A stretch of 64,000 nucleotides of DNA from Thalassospira lucentensis MCCC 1A00383 = DSM 14000 (GCF_000421265.1 NZ_ATWN01000003.1:372001-436000), one strand, 5' to 3'; counted from the first letter of the stretch, positions 37,541-49,735 are shown. The notes: generated by a model not told the origin, from the sequence alone. Program-made: numbers and translations.

Positions 37541-37867
37541 TTAAAAGACGCGCTTGGCCCGGGTGTTTGATCCTCTGGCCGAAAAGGCGACTTTGGGGCG
37601 GGCATCGATCATTTTCTGATCACGCAAATACGCCACTTCCAGATCGCGAGGATCGACAGTCATAAGACGTGCGTCGTCGGAGCGATCCGAGTTGGTGTTC
37701 AAATGCATCTGTGTGGAAACCCACTGCCACGTCGGATATGTGACTTTTTCGTCCTGCATTTCTTCGGTCATGACTTTATAAGACCCGGCAGGCAGAACTT
37801 CGGCCAGACCGCGCAAGCTAAACGGTCTTACAAAATTCAGAATTTTAGATGTTGTACGGTTTGTCAA
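37541..37867 (-). CDS. Conserved hypothetical protein of alphaproteobacterial type
   Basis: A 108-residue soluble protein. The N-terminal FVRPFSLRGLAEVLPAGSYKVMTEEM resembles a small family common in alphaproteobacteria that begins with a FxRPFxLxGxxExxPAGxYxVxTxEE pattern, followed by a WxxxxTxxHL-like segment (WQWVSTQMHLNTN). A low-complexity basic tail ends it. The function is unknown. Similar genes are usually solitary, as here. Confidence 0.65.
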   Translation of the reverse strand: MTNRTTSKILNFVRPFSLRGLAEVLPAGSYKVMTEEMQDEKVTYPTWQWVSTQMHLNTNSDRSDDARLMTVDPRDLEVAYLRDQKMIDARPKVAFSARGSNTRAKRVF

Positions 37868-38352
37868 AGTAGCTCCTACCGCGCAAAAGCGCGTTGGTTA
37901 GAAAAAACGAAAATAATTATTTCCGTCATTAATCAGGCGGGATTTCATTTCAGCCATGTGCAAGTCCGCGTCACCTTTTAGGTGCTTTAAAAAGGATGCT
38001 TTATTCCGCGACGATCAAAATAAAAATATCTGCTCACATGTGAAATACTAAAAACATATCCAGTATTCACTATATGAATATTTATCGATATTTTACAACG
38101 AACATATTTTTATATTTTGCTGCGTTGCGAAATTTATCAACGTTTCTGCCGAAAAGTCCGAATACCTCCCAAGCACCAAAACAATGCAACCAGGGCCATG
38201 CACCTTTTAAAGTTCGGGAATCCGTGCACGACGCCCCATTTCCTTGCTATCGCGGTCTAATGGCGATATTCAGGTTTCAAACTGTCATTAACTTGCAATG
38301 CTGGGCCCCGCTTCTTATCTCCGGCTTGCAACAGGCGAGATGAGACGACGCC
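37868..38352. other. AT-rich interval upstream of nadA
   Basis: These 485 bases hold no supported gene. The part from about 37990 to 38140 is notably AT-rich and includes a CACATGTG palindrome near 38034. Promoters for nadA (plus) and for the 108-residue gene (minus) must lie here, but none was identified with confidence. Confidence 0.5.
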
Positions 38353-39375
38353 ATGAATGAAATGATTACAATTGCCGAAGCTTCGGTGGACGCAATGTCG
38401 GAAATGCAGATTGATCCGACTTTGGATCTTGAGGCGGAAATAGCCCGCCTTAAGAAAGAAAAGAACGCGATCATTCTGGCCCATTACTATCAGGATGGGG
38501 AAATTCAGGATCTTGCCGATTTTGTCGGCGATAGCCTTGATCTGTCGCGCAAGGCGGCCGAAACCGATGCCGATGTCATCGTGTTTTGTGGCGTGCGCTT
38601 CATGGCCGAGGTTGCCAAGATTCTAAGCCCGAATAAAACCGTCCTGCTACCCGATTCCAAAGCGGGTTGCTCGCTCGAAGATTCGTGTCAGCCCGAACCG
38701 TTTCGCAAATTCCGCGAACAGCATCCTGATCACGTATCGATCACCTATATCAACTGCTCGGCCGAGGTAAAGGCAGCATCGGACATTATCGTAACATCGT
38801 CCAATGCCGCCGAGATCATTGATCAGATCCCGGCAGACAAGCCGATTCTTTGGGCACCTGACCGCCATCTTGGGGCATATCTTGCCAAGAAAACCGGTCG
38901 TGACATGACGTTGTGGAATGGTTCATGCATCGTGCATGAACAGTTTTCAGAACGCGAACTGATCCGTTTGCAAACGCAAAACCCGGACGCCAAGGTTGCC
39001 GCCCATCCGGAATGCCATGATGGCATTCTCAAACATGCCGATCATATCGGGTCCACCCGTGCCATTCTGGAATATGTAATCAACGGTCCGGATCAGAAAT
39101 ATCTGATCGCGACTGAACCACACATCATCCACCAAATGGAAAAAGCCGCCCCGCACAAGGAATTCATTCCCGTACCCGGTGCCGACGGATCGTGTGCGTG
39201 CAACAATTGCCCGTTCATGGAGCTTAATACGCTTGAAAAGCTGTATCTGTGTCTGGTCAATAATGGCCCGCAGATCGTCATGCCGGAAGATTTGCGCGTC
39301 GCAGCCGTCAAACCGCTTGAACGGATGCTGGAAATGTCAAAAGGCATTCCACTGAAAAAAGACGACGCGGCCTAA
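38353..39375 (+). CDS. nadA: Quinolinate synthase
   Basis: A 340-residue [4Fe-4S] enzyme condensing iminoaspartate with dihydroxyacetone phosphate to quinolinate, the first committed ring of NAD. Motifs are [41 protein letters not shown] and [13 protein letters not shown]. The cluster ligands are expected among the cysteine in SKAGC, that in NGSCIVHE, and those in CACNNCPFM. The length is normal. nadC follows after a terminator, and no aspartate oxidase gene (nadB) lies with them. Confidence 0.95.
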   Translation: MNEMITIAEASVDAMSEMQIDPTLDLEAEIARLKKEKNAIILAHYYQDGEIQDLADFVGDSLDLSRKAAETDADVIVFCGVRFMAEVAKILSPNKTVLLPDSKAGCSLEDSCQPEPFRKFREQHPDHVSITYINCSAEVKAASDIIVTSSNAAEIIDQIPADKPILWAPDRHLGAYLAKKTGRDMTLWNGSCIVHEQFSERELIRLQTQNPDAKVAAHPECHDGILKHADHIGSTRAILEYVINGPDQKYLIATEPHIIHQMEKAAPHKEFIPVPGADGSCACNNCPFMELNTLEKLYLCLVNNGPQIVMPEDLRVAAVKPLERMLEMSKGIPLKKDDAA

Positions 39376-39389
39376 GCCGAACCATTTAA

Positions 39390-39418
39390 CAGCCCCGCAC
39401 ATTTTGCGGGGCTGTTTT
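39390..39418 (+). terminator. Intrinsic terminator between nadA and nadC
   Basis: A perfect 10-bp stem (CAGCCCCGCA / TGCGGGGCTG) with a CATTT loop is followed by TTTT. It suggests that nadC has its own promoter or depends on read-through. Confidence 0.85.
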
Positions 39419-39451
39419 CATTCCCACACGACTTCAAAACGGCTGCCCATC

Positions 39452-40291
39452 ATGACCGTCCTGACCCAAGCTGAAATTTCAGAATTCATCGACCGCGCCT
39501 TTGCCGAAGACATCGGCCCCGGTGACATCACATCGGATAATGTCGTGCCCGAAAATGCGCGCCTGCGTGTCGCGCTTGAAACCCGCGAGGATATCGTCGT
39601 CGCCGGGCTTGATATTGCGCTGGATTGTTTTCGTAAACTGGTCCCGGATGCCAAAATCACAAAGCACTGCGAAGACGGCCACGCCATCAAGGCAAAGGAC
39701 GTTTTGGCCGTGGTTGAGGGCAATGCCCGCGGCATCCTGACGGCGGAGCGCACAGCCCTTAACACCCTGCAGCACCTTTCGGGGATTGCCACCACCACGC
39801 GGACCTATGTTGCTGCTATGGGTGATACGACGACAAAGCTACTTGATACCCGCAAAACATTGCCGGGCTGGCGCAAGCTTGAAAAATATGCAACCCGTAT
39901 GGGTGGGGCCCAGAACCACCGCATGGGGCTTTATGACGGGGTGATGATCAAGGACAACCATATCGGCGTTGTCGGATCGATCACCAAATGTGTTGAGGCC
40001 GCACGGGCCGCCAACCTGCCGAAAATCGAAGTCGAATGCGACACCCTTGATCAGGTCCACGAAGCAGCAAGTGCCGGGGCAGATATCATCCTGCTTGATA
40101 ATATGGGCCCGGAAATGCTGTGCGAAGCGGTTGCCATCGTCGATGGCCGTTGCAAAACCGAGGCGTCGGGCGGTGTAAACCTTCAGACCATTGGCGCCAT
40201 TGCTGCCACCGGCGTTGATTATGTATCCGTCGGTCGGATCACCCAATCGGCCCCGGCGGTTGATATCGGACTTGATGTCGCGATCCTGTAA
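39452..40291 (+). CDS. nadC: Nicotinate-nucleotide pyrophosphorylase (QPRTase)
   Basis: A 279-residue enzyme converting quinolinate and PRPP to nicotinate mononucleotide with loss of CO2. Signature stretches are AFAEDIGPGDITSDNVVP, ERTALNTLQHLSGIAT, DTRKTLPGWRKLEKYA, GGAQNHRMGLYDGVMIKDNH, IEVECDTLDQ and EASGGVNLQTIGAIAATGVDYVSVG. The 39404 in-frame start lies in the terminator, so ATG 39452 is chosen despite a weak ribosome binding site. Confidence 0.95.
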   Translation: MTVLTQAEISEFIDRAFAEDIGPGDITSDNVVPENARLRVALETREDIVVAGLDIALDCFRKLVPDAKITKHCEDGHAIKAKDVLAVVEGNARGILTAERTALNTLQHLSGIATTTRTYVAAMGDTTTKLLDTRKTLPGWRKLEKYATRMGGAQNHRMGLYDGVMIKDNHIGVVGSITKCVEAARAANLPKIEVECDTLDQVHEAASAGADIILLDNMGPEMLCEAVAIVDGRCKTEASGGVNLQTIGAIAATGVDYVSVGRITQSAPAVDIGLDVAIL

Positions 40292-40309
40292 ATCGCGCGA
40301 GATGCTGGA

Positions 40310-40714
40310 ATGACAAAACCGGACATCATTAAAGTCATCGAAACGGCAAACTGGATTTTGCGCGATGGAGCCAAAATCCTGTCGGTACGCAGCCATGGTC
40401 GGGATCGGTTTTACCTGCCGGGTGGCAAAATTGATCCGGGCGAAACCGCCCATGACGCAATCATGCGCGAAATCAACGAAGAACTTGGCGTTGATCTGAT
40501 CCCTGACACCATCCGCGAGTTGGGCACCTTTGCCGGACAGGGGCACAAACAGCCCGACGGGGTAATTGTGCGCATGACGTGCTTTGTGGCCGACTATCGC
40601 GGCACACTTTCCCCGGCACGCGAAATTGCCGAGCTGCGCTGGCTCACCCCGTGTGAACGGAACCTCATGGCGCCCATGGGCCAAAAGATCACCGCTGCAC
40701 TGTTTGATATCTAG
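40310..40714 (+). CDS. Nudix hydrolase
   Basis: A 134-residue Nudix protein. The full Nudix box GGKIDPGETAHDAIMREINEELGV (GX5EX7REUXEEXGU) is intact, so pyrophosphohydrolase activity is expected. The lead-in DRFYLPGGKID and a later MTCFVADYRGTLSPAREIAELRW resemble the MutT-like/8-oxo-dGTP group, but substrates cannot be predicted. It starts 18 nt after nadC, suggesting co-transcription and possibly a role in NAD or nucleotide housekeeping. Confidence 0.9.
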   Translation: MTKPDIIKVIETANWILRDGAKILSVRSHGRDRFYLPGGKIDPGETAHDAIMREINEELGVDLIPDTIRELGTFAGQGHKQPDGVIVRMTCFVADYRGTLSPAREIAELRWLTPCERNLMAPMGQKITAALFDI

Positions 40715-40745
40715 GTTTCCAACCAGACAATCCCAAACGCCCCCA

Positions 40746-43370
40746 CTAACGCGGTGCGTCGCCGTCGGGCTCTCCGCCCGCATCGGGGATCGACCGGCCT
40801 GCGGCATCTGCATCGCGCGAAACATCCTTTGCCGCAGATGGCGGAGTGGCCTTCTTTTCAGCCCCTTCGCCAATCTCACCCGTATCATTGCCGTCATCTG
40901 ATGACGGGGTCGACGGGGCAGGTTCATCAAGCTTTTGGGCCTCAGGTCCGGGCTGTTTGCGTCCTTGACCAGCTTCGCGGATGGCATCGGTTAATTTGTC
41001 GATATCACGCAGATTAAGATCACGCTGCGGGAATGGGACTTCGACACCCTCGTCGCGGAACCGCTGCACCAATTCAAAGCGGATCGAGCTGGCAACCGCC
41101 AAAACATCCCCGATATCGCGCAGGAAATAGCGTAGTTCGAAATCAAGCGAACTGGCGCCGAAATCCATAAACACGACCTGTGGCGCCGGATAGCTCAGGA
41201 TCTCACGGCGCTTATCGGCCATCTCAATCAGGATTTCGCGAACCTTTTCTACATCCGACCCATAGGACACGCCAATTTTGATGATGCCACGTCCCGACCG
41301 CTCCTTAAGCGTCCAGTTCAGAACCCGATTGGAAATCAGTTCCGAGTTCGGGATCACGATGGAGGACCGGTCAAAGGTCTCGATCTCGGTCGCGCGCACC
41401 CGGATGTCTTTGACAAACCCCTGATCTGCGCCAACCACAATCCAGTCACCGACCTTGATCGGGCGTTCGACCAACAAGATCAGGCCAGATACAAAGTTAT
41501 TCACGATACTTTGCATCCCAAAACCGATACCGACCGAAATCGCACCGGCAATGATCGCAAGGTTGGACAAATCCAGACCAGCCGCCGAAATCGCCAGAAG
41601 CACTGCAAGGCAAATCCCGACATACCCGAAAATTGCCGAAACCGAATGCTGCAAACCTTCGTCAAGCTTGGTATTGGGCAAAACGCGGGTACTGAGCATG
41701 CGCTGGAAAAATCGCATCAACCCCAGCACAATGACAAACATCATCACCGCAATCAGGATCGTGCGCAGCGAAATGTTGAAGCCACCCACTTGAATTCCGA
41801 TAAAGGCCTGCCCGGCAACATCAATCAGATCCACCCAGGCAATGTCGGTAAAGATCATGACCGCGATCGGCACGGCAATGACGACCATCACCACATCAAT
41901 CGTCATCCTCAGCCAGAAATAAAGCGTGCCGTGCACCGCATTGGCACTTGCACTGTCATCACTGGTTTCGGGGGTGACAAGATAGGTATGCATCAACGCA
42001 CGGGCATAACCGCGCAGCAACCAGTAAGACGTCATGAACGCGCCCGCCATCATCAGGTTTTCGAGGATAAAACGCGCAAGCGCCACATAGCCGAGCACCA
42101 TCAAAAGCGGCAAGGCAATCGAAATCATTTTCAGACCCCGGCGGCTGCGGCGCTCAAGCTTGGCCCAGAATTCGTGTCGGTCACGCTCGTCATGTATCCA
42201 GAAAACCCCGAGCGAGGATACAAACAACAGGATCGAGATGATCATGACATTTGAAACGCTTTGCACCAACGCCAGATCAAGCGAGGTACCAAGCGTGGTC
42301 GCCCCTTGCAACAGGATCATGTCCCAGGCAAAGATCAAAGCGACCGCAAGAGAACACAAACCGACAACCCGCGCCCCGTGATCCGTCGTGCCGGACCGGC
42401 GCATGGACGGTGCAAAGGGCGAATGAATGCTGCGAATTGCCGCCCCAACAAACAAAAGAAACAGAGCTGCCCCAAAACATTGATGGATGAAATCACCAAT
42501 GCTTCCGCTTAACAAATCGGGCTGTCCATCAACCATCTGATAGGCAATCAAAAGCGCAATTCCCGGCACCATTGCAGTAAACAGGAACCGCGTTCCCGAC
42601 ACCAACGCCACCCGGTCCTCTGTCGGCATTGATTTCCAGCGCGACGGAATATAGCGCAGGACGATGACCTCGCCGCCAATCAGGGCCGCGATAACAACAA
42701 ACGCCAGCAAAACCAACCCCGGCGCAATTTCGCCAAGCTGGTCTTCGACCTTGCCATCAATTGCGAGGTTGGCGTATCGGGCCTGAACCATGCTGGGAAT
42801 GTGGAAAAGCTGGTCCCAGCCCTCTACCCAGACCTTGGCGTCTGTCGGCACACCGACCCGGCCCAGAATGCGACGGGTAAACCGTTCGCGTGCCAGACTG
42901 CTCAACTGATCGGAAATTTCGGTCGCCCGAAAATTGGAAAGCTCAATCTGTTTGATGACCCCACTGACATTGGCAATGTCCCTGTTGAGGCGATCACGCT
43001 CTTCGGCAACGGCCGGCACTTCGGACTGGCCTTCTGCCGGGGCTTCGCCCAGTTTGCTTTTGGCAGCTTTTATGCGTTCAAGCCGTTCGCTTGCGCGGCC
43101 CTGAAGCGTTCGGCCCGCTTCAAGAATGCGTTCTGTAATACTCCGTCCATCCACCAGTAAGCGGCTTGGCACATCGTTGTCATCGAGTTCTTTTTCGATA
43201 TCGTCAAGCTGTTTGGTCCAGTCAGCAATGCGGTCTTGTGCGTATTTGACCTCAAACCGCTGGGTTGCGGACTGACCTTCGTCGGCGTCTTGTGCCTGCA
43301 AGGGCGCGCTCGCAGCCAGCCAGACAAAACAGACTGCAAACCCGATAAGAAAACGACGTACTGAATTCAT
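40746..43370 (-). CDS. Large MscS-family mechanosensitive channel
   Basis: An 874-residue channel with a signal peptide (cleavage near LQAQDA), then a periplasmic coiled-coil region (about 30-190, DUF3772-like with TEISDQLSSLARERFTRRILG) and a membrane domain of ten or more helices. The MscS core near 640-800 includes AISVGIGFGMQSIVNNFVSG, the pore-proximal stretch, and VERPIKVGDWIVVG. A Pro/Ala/Asp-rich cytoplasmic tail ends it. It resembles the E. coli YbiO/YjeP/MscK size class more than MscS itself. It probably protects against hypo-osmotic shock, fitting a marine habit. It is convergent with the Nudix gene. Confidence 0.9.
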   Translation of the reverse strand: MNSVRRFLIGFAVCFVWLAASAPLQAQDADEGQSATQRFEVKYAQDRIADWTKQLDDIEKELDDNDVPSRLLVDGRSITERILEAGRTLQGRASERLERIKAAKSKLGEAPAEGQSEVPAVAEERDRLNRDIANVSGVIKQIELSNFRATEISDQLSSLARERFTRRILGRVGVPTDAKVWVEGWDQLFHIPSMVQARYANLAIDGKVEDQLGEIAPGLVLLAFVVIAALIGGEVIVLRYIPSRWKSMPTEDRVALVSGTRFLFTAMVPGIALLIAYQMVDGQPDLLSGSIGDFIHQCFGAALFLLFVGAAIRSIHSPFAPSMRRSGTTDHGARVVGLCSLAVALIFAWDMILLQGATTLGTSLDLALVQSVSNVMIISILLFVSSLGVFWIHDERDRHEFWAKLERRSRRGLKMISIALPLLMVLGYVALARFILENLMMAGAFMTSYWLLRGYARALMHTYLVTPETSDDSASANAVHGTLYFWLRMTIDVVMVVIAVPIAVMIFTDIAWVDLIDVAGQAFIGIQVGGFNISLRTILIAVMMFVIVLGLMRFFQRMLSTRVLPNTKLDEGLQHSVSAIFGYVGICLAVLLAISAAGLDLSNLAIIAGAISVGIGFGMQSIVNNFVSGLILLVERPIKVGDWIVVGADQGFVKDIRVRATEIETFDRSSIVIPNSELISNRVLNWTLKERSGRGIIKIGVSYGSDVEKVREILIEMADKRREILSYPAPQVVFMDFGASSLDFELRYFLRDIGDVLAVASSIRFELVQRFRDEGVEVPFPQRDLNLRDIDKLTDAIREAGQGRKQPGPEAQKLDEPAPSTPSSDDGNDTGEIGEGAEKKATPPSAAKDVSRDADAAGRSIPDAGGEPDGDAPR

Positions 43371-43534
43371 AGTTGATGTTCCATCATGATCCTTGAGGAA
43401 CGGGATTTGACCGTTTCTCCCGATTTGTAAACAGGTTACACTGAAGCCCAGAACGAATCACGCAACGTTTCGTTCCCGGCAACACGCCAACCACCATTCA
43501 AATTTGTGCGCCACAGCCACAAAGGGAACCAAAG

Positions 43535-44524
43535 ATGACGACATCGGGCCTGATCAACGCATTCGACGTCGCCCCAACCGGTACCGCGCAATCCATTGAC
43601 TGGGGCGAGCTTGCCACCAAAATACCCGCCCTTGACGACGGTCATTATCTTTGGGTTCACCTCGACTGGATGACAGAGGGGGTCCACGATTGGCTGATGG
43701 ATATTGCCGGCATCGACCCGACAATTGCCACCAACCTTGCCACCCGTGGCACCCGCCCGTCTGTGTTCTTCTATGATCATGGTTTTTCCATGAACCTGCG
43801 CGGGGTCAACTTGAATGCGGAAAACGATCCGGCCGACATGATTTCCGTTCGTTTCTGGCTGTCGGAAAACATCATCATCACATTGCGCAATCAACCGCTT
43901 AAGGCGTTTGACGATATCCGTAATGCCATTGCACAGGGGACTGCCCCGCGCAGTCCCGATGATTTCATCCTGACCGTTGCCGAACGGCTGGCCTATCGGG
44001 TTGAAAATGTCGTGCGTGACCTTGAAGAAGACGTCGAAGCCATCGAAGATGATCAGGAAACAGTGACCGAAGGTAAAACATTGCCCTTGCGCATGCGCGG
44101 GTCCGACATTCGCAACCAGCTGTCGCGCTTGCGGCGTCATCTTGCCCCACAACGCGACGCACTGGGCCAGTTTGTCGAGCACAAACCAAGCTGGTCGGAC
44201 AAACGGTTTAAACGACGTGCGCGCGCACTGGCCGACAAAACCATCCGTCTGGTCGAAGAATTCGACTCCCTGCGCGAGCGCATTCAGATCGTGAATGAAA
44301 ACCTGATGGCGCTTGAAACCGAACGGATGAACAGAACCATGTATTGGTTGACCGTCATTGCCGGACTTTTCCTGCCGATCAGTTTTGTCACCGGGCTGCT
44401 GGGCATCAATGTCGGTGGCATCCCGGCCGCCGACAGCCCATGGGGATTTGTCGGTGTGGTCGTTATCTTAAGCGCATTTGTCGCGCTGGAAGTCTGGTTG
44501 TTCAAAAAAATGCGGCTGATATGA
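43535..44524 (+). CDS. zntB: CorA-family zinc transporter ZntB-like
   Basis: A 329-residue 2-TM-GxN transporter. A long cytoplasmic N-domain and an alpha-helical stalk rich in Glu/Arg (VVRDLEEDVEAIEDDQETV) are followed by two C-terminal helices. The pore signature is GLLGINVGG: GIN rather than the GMN of CorA, which is typical of ZntB. ZntB-type proteins move Zn2+ (proton-driven in recent models). AAGGGAACC precedes ATG 43535. Cd2+ or Ni2+ transport cannot be excluded. Confidence 0.87.
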   Translation: MTTSGLINAFDVAPTGTAQSIDWGELATKIPALDDGHYLWVHLDWMTEGVHDWLMDIAGIDPTIATNLATRGTRPSVFFYDHGFSMNLRGVNLNAENDPADMISVRFWLSENIIITLRNQPLKAFDDIRNAIAQGTAPRSPDDFILTVAERLAYRVENVVRDLEEDVEAIEDDQETVTEGKTLPLRMRGSDIRNQLSRLRRHLAPQRDALGQFVEHKPSWSDKRFKRRARALADKTIRLVEEFDSLRERIQIVNENLMALETERMNRTMYWLTVIAGLFLPISFVTGLLGINVGGIPAADSPWGFVGVVVILSAFVALEVWLFKKMRLI

Positions 44525-44654
44525 ACAGATGATACCGCCCCGCCTGCGCATGGGCCGTGGCTGAATTGCACAGCACCTTGTTGCAATGCGGTACTGCTTG
44601 GCGCTATGACTTTGCCAACGCCCGCGTTTCTTTCACTGCAATCGAGATATGTTA

Positions 44655-45782
44655 ATGACTGACGGCCCGCTTTCACGTTACCGCGCGAAAATCACCAATG
44701 GTGAGCTGTCCCATGACCCGATGCAGGAACTCTGCGCGGAAAAGCTGCAAAGCCTCAAAAACGCCCTGTCAAACTATGAACCGGCAACCGGATCAGGTGG
44801 CTGGCGCGAACGGTTTGGCCTGACGCGCCGCCGCGATGAACCCACCCCGCCGTCCGGGCTTTATATCTACGGCGAAGTCGGACGGGGCAAATCCATGCTG
44901 ATGGATCTGTTCTATGAAACCATCGATATTGAACAAAAACGCCGCGTTCATTTTCATGACTTCATGCAAGACGTCCATAACCGCATGCACCGGTATCGTC
45001 AGCAAAAGGAAAAAGACGACGCCGATCCCATCCCGCCAATCGCAAAAGATCTGACAAATGACGCGTGGCTATTGTGTTTCGATGAAATGCAGGTCACCGA
45101 TATTACCGATGCGATGATTCTCGGTCGTTTGTTTGAACATCTGTTCGAACATGGTGTGGTGATCGTCACCACATCAAATCGCCAACCTGATGACCTTTAT
45201 AAAGACGGCCTTCAGCGGCAGAATTTCGTGCCGTTTATTGAGATGATCAAGCAAAAGCTTGATGTTCTTGAACTGGCGAGCGCGACCGATTATCGCATGC
45301 GCAACCTGACGGCGGCGGACGTTTTCGTTTATCCGATATCGCGCGATGATGCCCTGCCCAAAATCGACGAAATGTTCACCACCCTGACAGAAGGCGCACG
45401 CGTCGCCCCCGATAGCCTGACTGTTAAAGGCCGCAAGATCGAAATCTCGGCCGTCGGGGCCGGTGTTGCCAAATTCAGCTTTGAAGAACTGTGCACGCGC
45501 CCGCTTGGGCCGGGCGACTACATTGCACTTGCCACCCATTTCCATACCATTGTCATCGATTTCATTCCGAAATTGCCTGACGCACGTCGGGATTGGGCAA
45601 AGCGCTTTGGCACCCTGATCGATGCAATGTATGAACATAAAACCAAATTGATCTGTGCGATTGAATGCGACCCCACCGAGATTTATACCGACGGCGATTA
45701 TTCGTTTGAATTTCAGCGCACAGTGTCACGTATGACTGAAATGCGCAGTCAGGAATACCTCGATATGGCGCATCTGACCTGA
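44655..45782 (+). CDS. zapE: Cell division ATPase ZapE (AFG1 family)
   Basis: A 375-residue AAA-like ATPase. Walker A is GEVGRGKSMLMDLFY, Walker B is LLCFDEMQVTDITDAMIL, and the sensor-like VVIVTTSNRQPDDLY and GLQRQNFVPFIEMI segments are family hallmarks. Bacterial ZapE binds the Z-ring during division; mitochondrial AFG1 handles membrane protein turnover. ATG 44655 has GAG 8 nt upstream; ATG 44649 is two codons earlier and possible. Its position just before mdh-sucCDAB is common in alphaproteobacteria, although 683 bases separate them here. Confidence 0.92.
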   Translation: MTDGPLSRYRAKITNGELSHDPMQELCAEKLQSLKNALSNYEPATGSGGWRERFGLTRRRDEPTPPSGLYIYGEVGRGKSMLMDLFYETIDIEQKRRVHFHDFMQDVHNRMHRYRQQKEKDDADPIPPIAKDLTNDAWLLCFDEMQVTDITDAMILGRLFEHLFEHGVVIVTTSNRQPDDLYKDGLQRQNFVPFIEMIKQKLDVLELASATDYRMRNLTAADVFVYPISRDDALPKIDEMFTTLTEGARVAPDSLTVKGRKIEISAVGAGVAKFSFEELCTRPLGPGDYIALATHFHTIVIDFIPKLPDARRDWAKRFGTLIDAMYEHKTKLICAIECDPTEIYTDGDYSFEFQRTVSRMTEMRSQEYLDMAHLT

Positions 45783-47416
<1,634 letters not shown>

Positions 47417-47425
47417 GAACGCGAA

Positions 47426-47454
47426 ACGGGCTGGTCAGTGACCGGCCCGTTTTT
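47426..47454 (+). terminator. Terminator-like hairpin between mdh and sucC
   Basis: ACGGGCTGGTCA and TGACCGGCCCGT pair with one mismatch and are followed by TTTTT. It probably lowers mdh read-through into sucC or ends an mdh-only transcript. Confidence 0.85.
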
Positions 47455-47587
47455 CAATCATTGTAGTTTTTCAAACTTCAATGATCGCGGGCCTCGCAAT
47501 AAAGTCCCTCCCGCAAGTTACGGGGACATTGAAATCCCGATTTCTGACCCACAGGAAATCGTACGGAAGGCAAGAAAGCGACCTAAC

Positions 47588-48787
47588 ATGAATATTCATG
47601 AGTACCAGGCGAAAGAAATTCTTCGCAAATACGGTGTGACTGTGCCGAACGGCAAAGTTGCCTACACCGCCGAGGAAGCCATTGAAGCTGCCCAGTCCCA
47701 GGCTGGCCCGGTTTATGTGGTGAAATCCCAGATCCATGCAGGTGGCCGCGGTAAGGGCACCTTCAAGGAAGACAAAGCCGGCGATAAGGGCGGTGTTCGT
47801 GTTGTCAAAAGTGTCGAAGAAGTCGGCACCAACGCTGAACAGATGCTCGGTTCGACCCTGGTTACCCACCAGACCGGTCCGGACGGCAAAGAAGTCAAGC
47901 GCGTTTACATCGAAGAAGGCTGCGATATCGCACGTGAACTGTATCTTTCGGTTCTCGTTGACCGCGCTTCCTCACGCGTGATCTTCATGGCATCCACCGA
48001 AGGTGGCATGGACATTGAGGAAGTTGCAGAAGCAACCCCGGAAAAGATCGTCACCGTTGACATCGACCCGGCTGCTGGCTTCTCGGGCTTCCATGGCCGC
48101 AAACTGGCGTTCGCTCTTGGCCTTGAAGGCAAGCAGGTTTCCAAAGCTGTCAAGTTCATGTCAGCAATGTACCAGTGCTTCCTCGATACCGATGCTGCAA
48201 TGGTTGAAATCAACCCGCTGGTCGTGACCGGCGATGGTGACATCATTGCGCTCGATTGCAAAATGAGCTTCGACGACAACGCGCTGTTCCGTCATCAGGA
48301 CATCGAAGACCTGCGCGACGAAGACGAAGAAAATCCGGCCGAACTTGAAGCTGCCAAGCACAGCCTCAACTACATCAAGCTTGATGGCACCATCGGCTGC
48401 ATGGTCAATGGTGCAGGCCTTGCCATGGCAACCATGGACATCATCAAACTTTATGGTGGTGCACCGGCAAACTTCCTCGACGTTGGTGGCGGCGCAACCA
48501 AAGAACGCGTTACCACGGCCTTCAAACTGATCTTGTCTGATCCGAATGTCGAAGGCATTCTGGTCAACATCTTTGGTGGCATCATGCGGTGTGACGTGAT
48601 TGCAGACGGCGTTGTGGCAGCAGCCCGCGAAGTCAGCCTGAACGTTCCGCTGGTCGTTCGCCTCGAAGGTACCAATGTCGAACTTGGCAAGAAGATCCTC
48701 GAAGAATCGGGTCTGCCGATTGTTTCGGCTGATAACCTTGCCGATGCCGCCGAGAAGGTGGTCAAAGCTGTGAAGGAGGCCGCGTAA
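47588..48787 (+). CDS. sucC: Succinyl-CoA synthetase beta subunit
   Basis: A 399-residue ATP-grasp subunit. It begins [17 protein letters not shown], with [17 protein letters not shown], the nucleotide-binding [21 protein letters not shown] and the CoA-side GGGATKERV and [18 protein letters not shown] 47588 is chosen; the 150 in-frame bases upstream do not match the family. sucD starts 2 nt after its stop, so the subunits are translated together. Confidence 0.97.
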   Translation: MNIHEYQAKEILRKYGVTVPNGKVAYTAEEAIEAAQSQAGPVYVVKSQIHAGGRGKGTFKEDKAGDKGGVRVVKSVEEVGTNAEQMLGSTLVTHQTGPDGKEVKRVYIEEGCDIARELYLSVLVDRASSRVIFMASTEGGMDIEEVAEATPEKIVTVDIDPAAGFSGFHGRKLAFALGLEGKQVSKAVKFMSAMYQCFLDTDAAMVEINPLVVTGDGDIIALDCKMSFDDNALFRHQDIEDLRDEDEENPAELEAAKHSLNYIKLDGTIGCMVNGAGLAMATMDIIKLYGGAPANFLDVGGGATKERVTTAFKLILSDPNVEGILVNIFGGIMRCDVIADGVVAAAREVSLNVPLVVRLEGTNVELGKKILEESGLPIVSADNLADAAEKVVKAVKEAA

Positions 48788-48789
48788 CT

Positions 48790-49665
48790 ATGGCTGTTCT
48801 CGTCGATAAAAACACCAAAGTTATCTGCCAGGGTTTCACTGGTTCGCAGGGTACCTTCCACAGCGAACAGGCTATTGCCTATGGCACGAAAATGGTTGGC
48901 GGCGTTACCCCGGGTAAAGGCGGCACCAAGCACCTTGACCTGCCGGTTTTCAACACCGTTGCCGAAGCGAAACACGTTACCGAAGCAAATGCCTCGGTCA
49001 TCTATGTTCCGCCGCCCTTTGCTGCTGATGCAATTCTTGAAGCCATCGATGCGAAAATCGAACTGGCTGTCTGCATCACCGAAGGCATTCCGGTTGCCGA
49101 CATGGTTCGCGTCAAGCGTGCGCTCGAAGGTTCTTCGACCCGCCTGATCGGTCCGAACTGCCCGGGTGTCATCACCCCGGATGAATGCAAAATCGGCATT
49201 ATGCCCGGTCACATTCACCGTCGCGGTAAAATCGGTATCGTGTCGCGTTCAGGAACCCTCACCTACGAAGCAGTTGCACAGACCACGGCCGCTGGCCTGG
49301 GTCAGTCGACCTGTATCGGTATTGGTGGTGACCCGGTCAACGGCACCAACTTCATTGATTGCCTCGACCTGTTCCTGCGGGATCCGGAAACCGAAGGCAT
49401 CATCATGATTGGTGAGATCGGTGGTACTGCAGAAGAAGAAGCATGTGAGTTCCTGAAAGCTTCGGCTGTCAAGAAACCGGTTGCTGGCTTCATCGCGGGT
49501 GTGACTGCACCTCCGGGTAAACGCATGGGCCATGCCGGTGCGATCATCTCCGGCGGTCAGGGCACTGCGGATGCGAAAATGGAAGCAATGCGCAGTGCTG
49601 GCGTACTTGTAGCTGATTCGCCTGCGAGCCTCGGTTCGACCATGCTGAAGGCGTTGAAGGGCTAA
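48790..49665 (+). CDS. sucD: Succinyl-CoA synthetase alpha subunit
   Basis: A 291-residue subunit that binds CoA and carries the phosphohistidine. CoA-binding [18 protein letters not shown] opens the protein; [18 protein letters not shown] and [11 protein letters not shown] follow. The active-site histidine lies in [26 protein letters not shown], within the end of sucC, serves as the ribosome binding site. Confidence 0.97.
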   Translation: MAVLVDKNTKVICQGFTGSQGTFHSEQAIAYGTKMVGGVTPGKGGTKHLDLPVFNTVAEAKHVTEANASVIYVPPPFAADAILEAIDAKIELAVCITEGIPVADMVRVKRALEGSSTRLIGPNCPGVITPDECKIGIMPGHIHRRGKIGIVSRSGTLTYEAVAQTTAAGLGQSTCIGIGGDPVNGTNFIDCLDLFLRDPETEGIIMIGEIGGTAEEEACEFLKASAVKKPVAGFIAGVTAPPGKRMGHAGAIISGGQGTADAKMEAMRSAGVLVADSPASLGSTMLKALKG

Positions 49666-49694
49666 TCTGGGTAGTCAGAGGAAAGGCAAGGGGG

Positions 49695-49721
49695 GGCGTG
49701 GTCCTTCTTGGGGACCATGCC
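49695..49721 (+). repeat. Intercistronic hairpin sucD-sucA
   Basis: GGCGTGGTCC and GGACCATGCC form a 10-bp stem (one G-T pair) with a 7-nt loop, ending 14 nt before the sucA ATG. There is no T-run. A role in mRNA stability or in setting sucA translation is plausible. Confidence 0.6.
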
Positions 49722-49735
49722 TTCCAAGACCACAA

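Noticed and set aside
39839-40987. 382-codon minus-strand open frame across nadC and the Nudix gene
   Set aside because: Both genes on the plus strand have full catalytic motifs; the opposite frame reads as shadow sequence.
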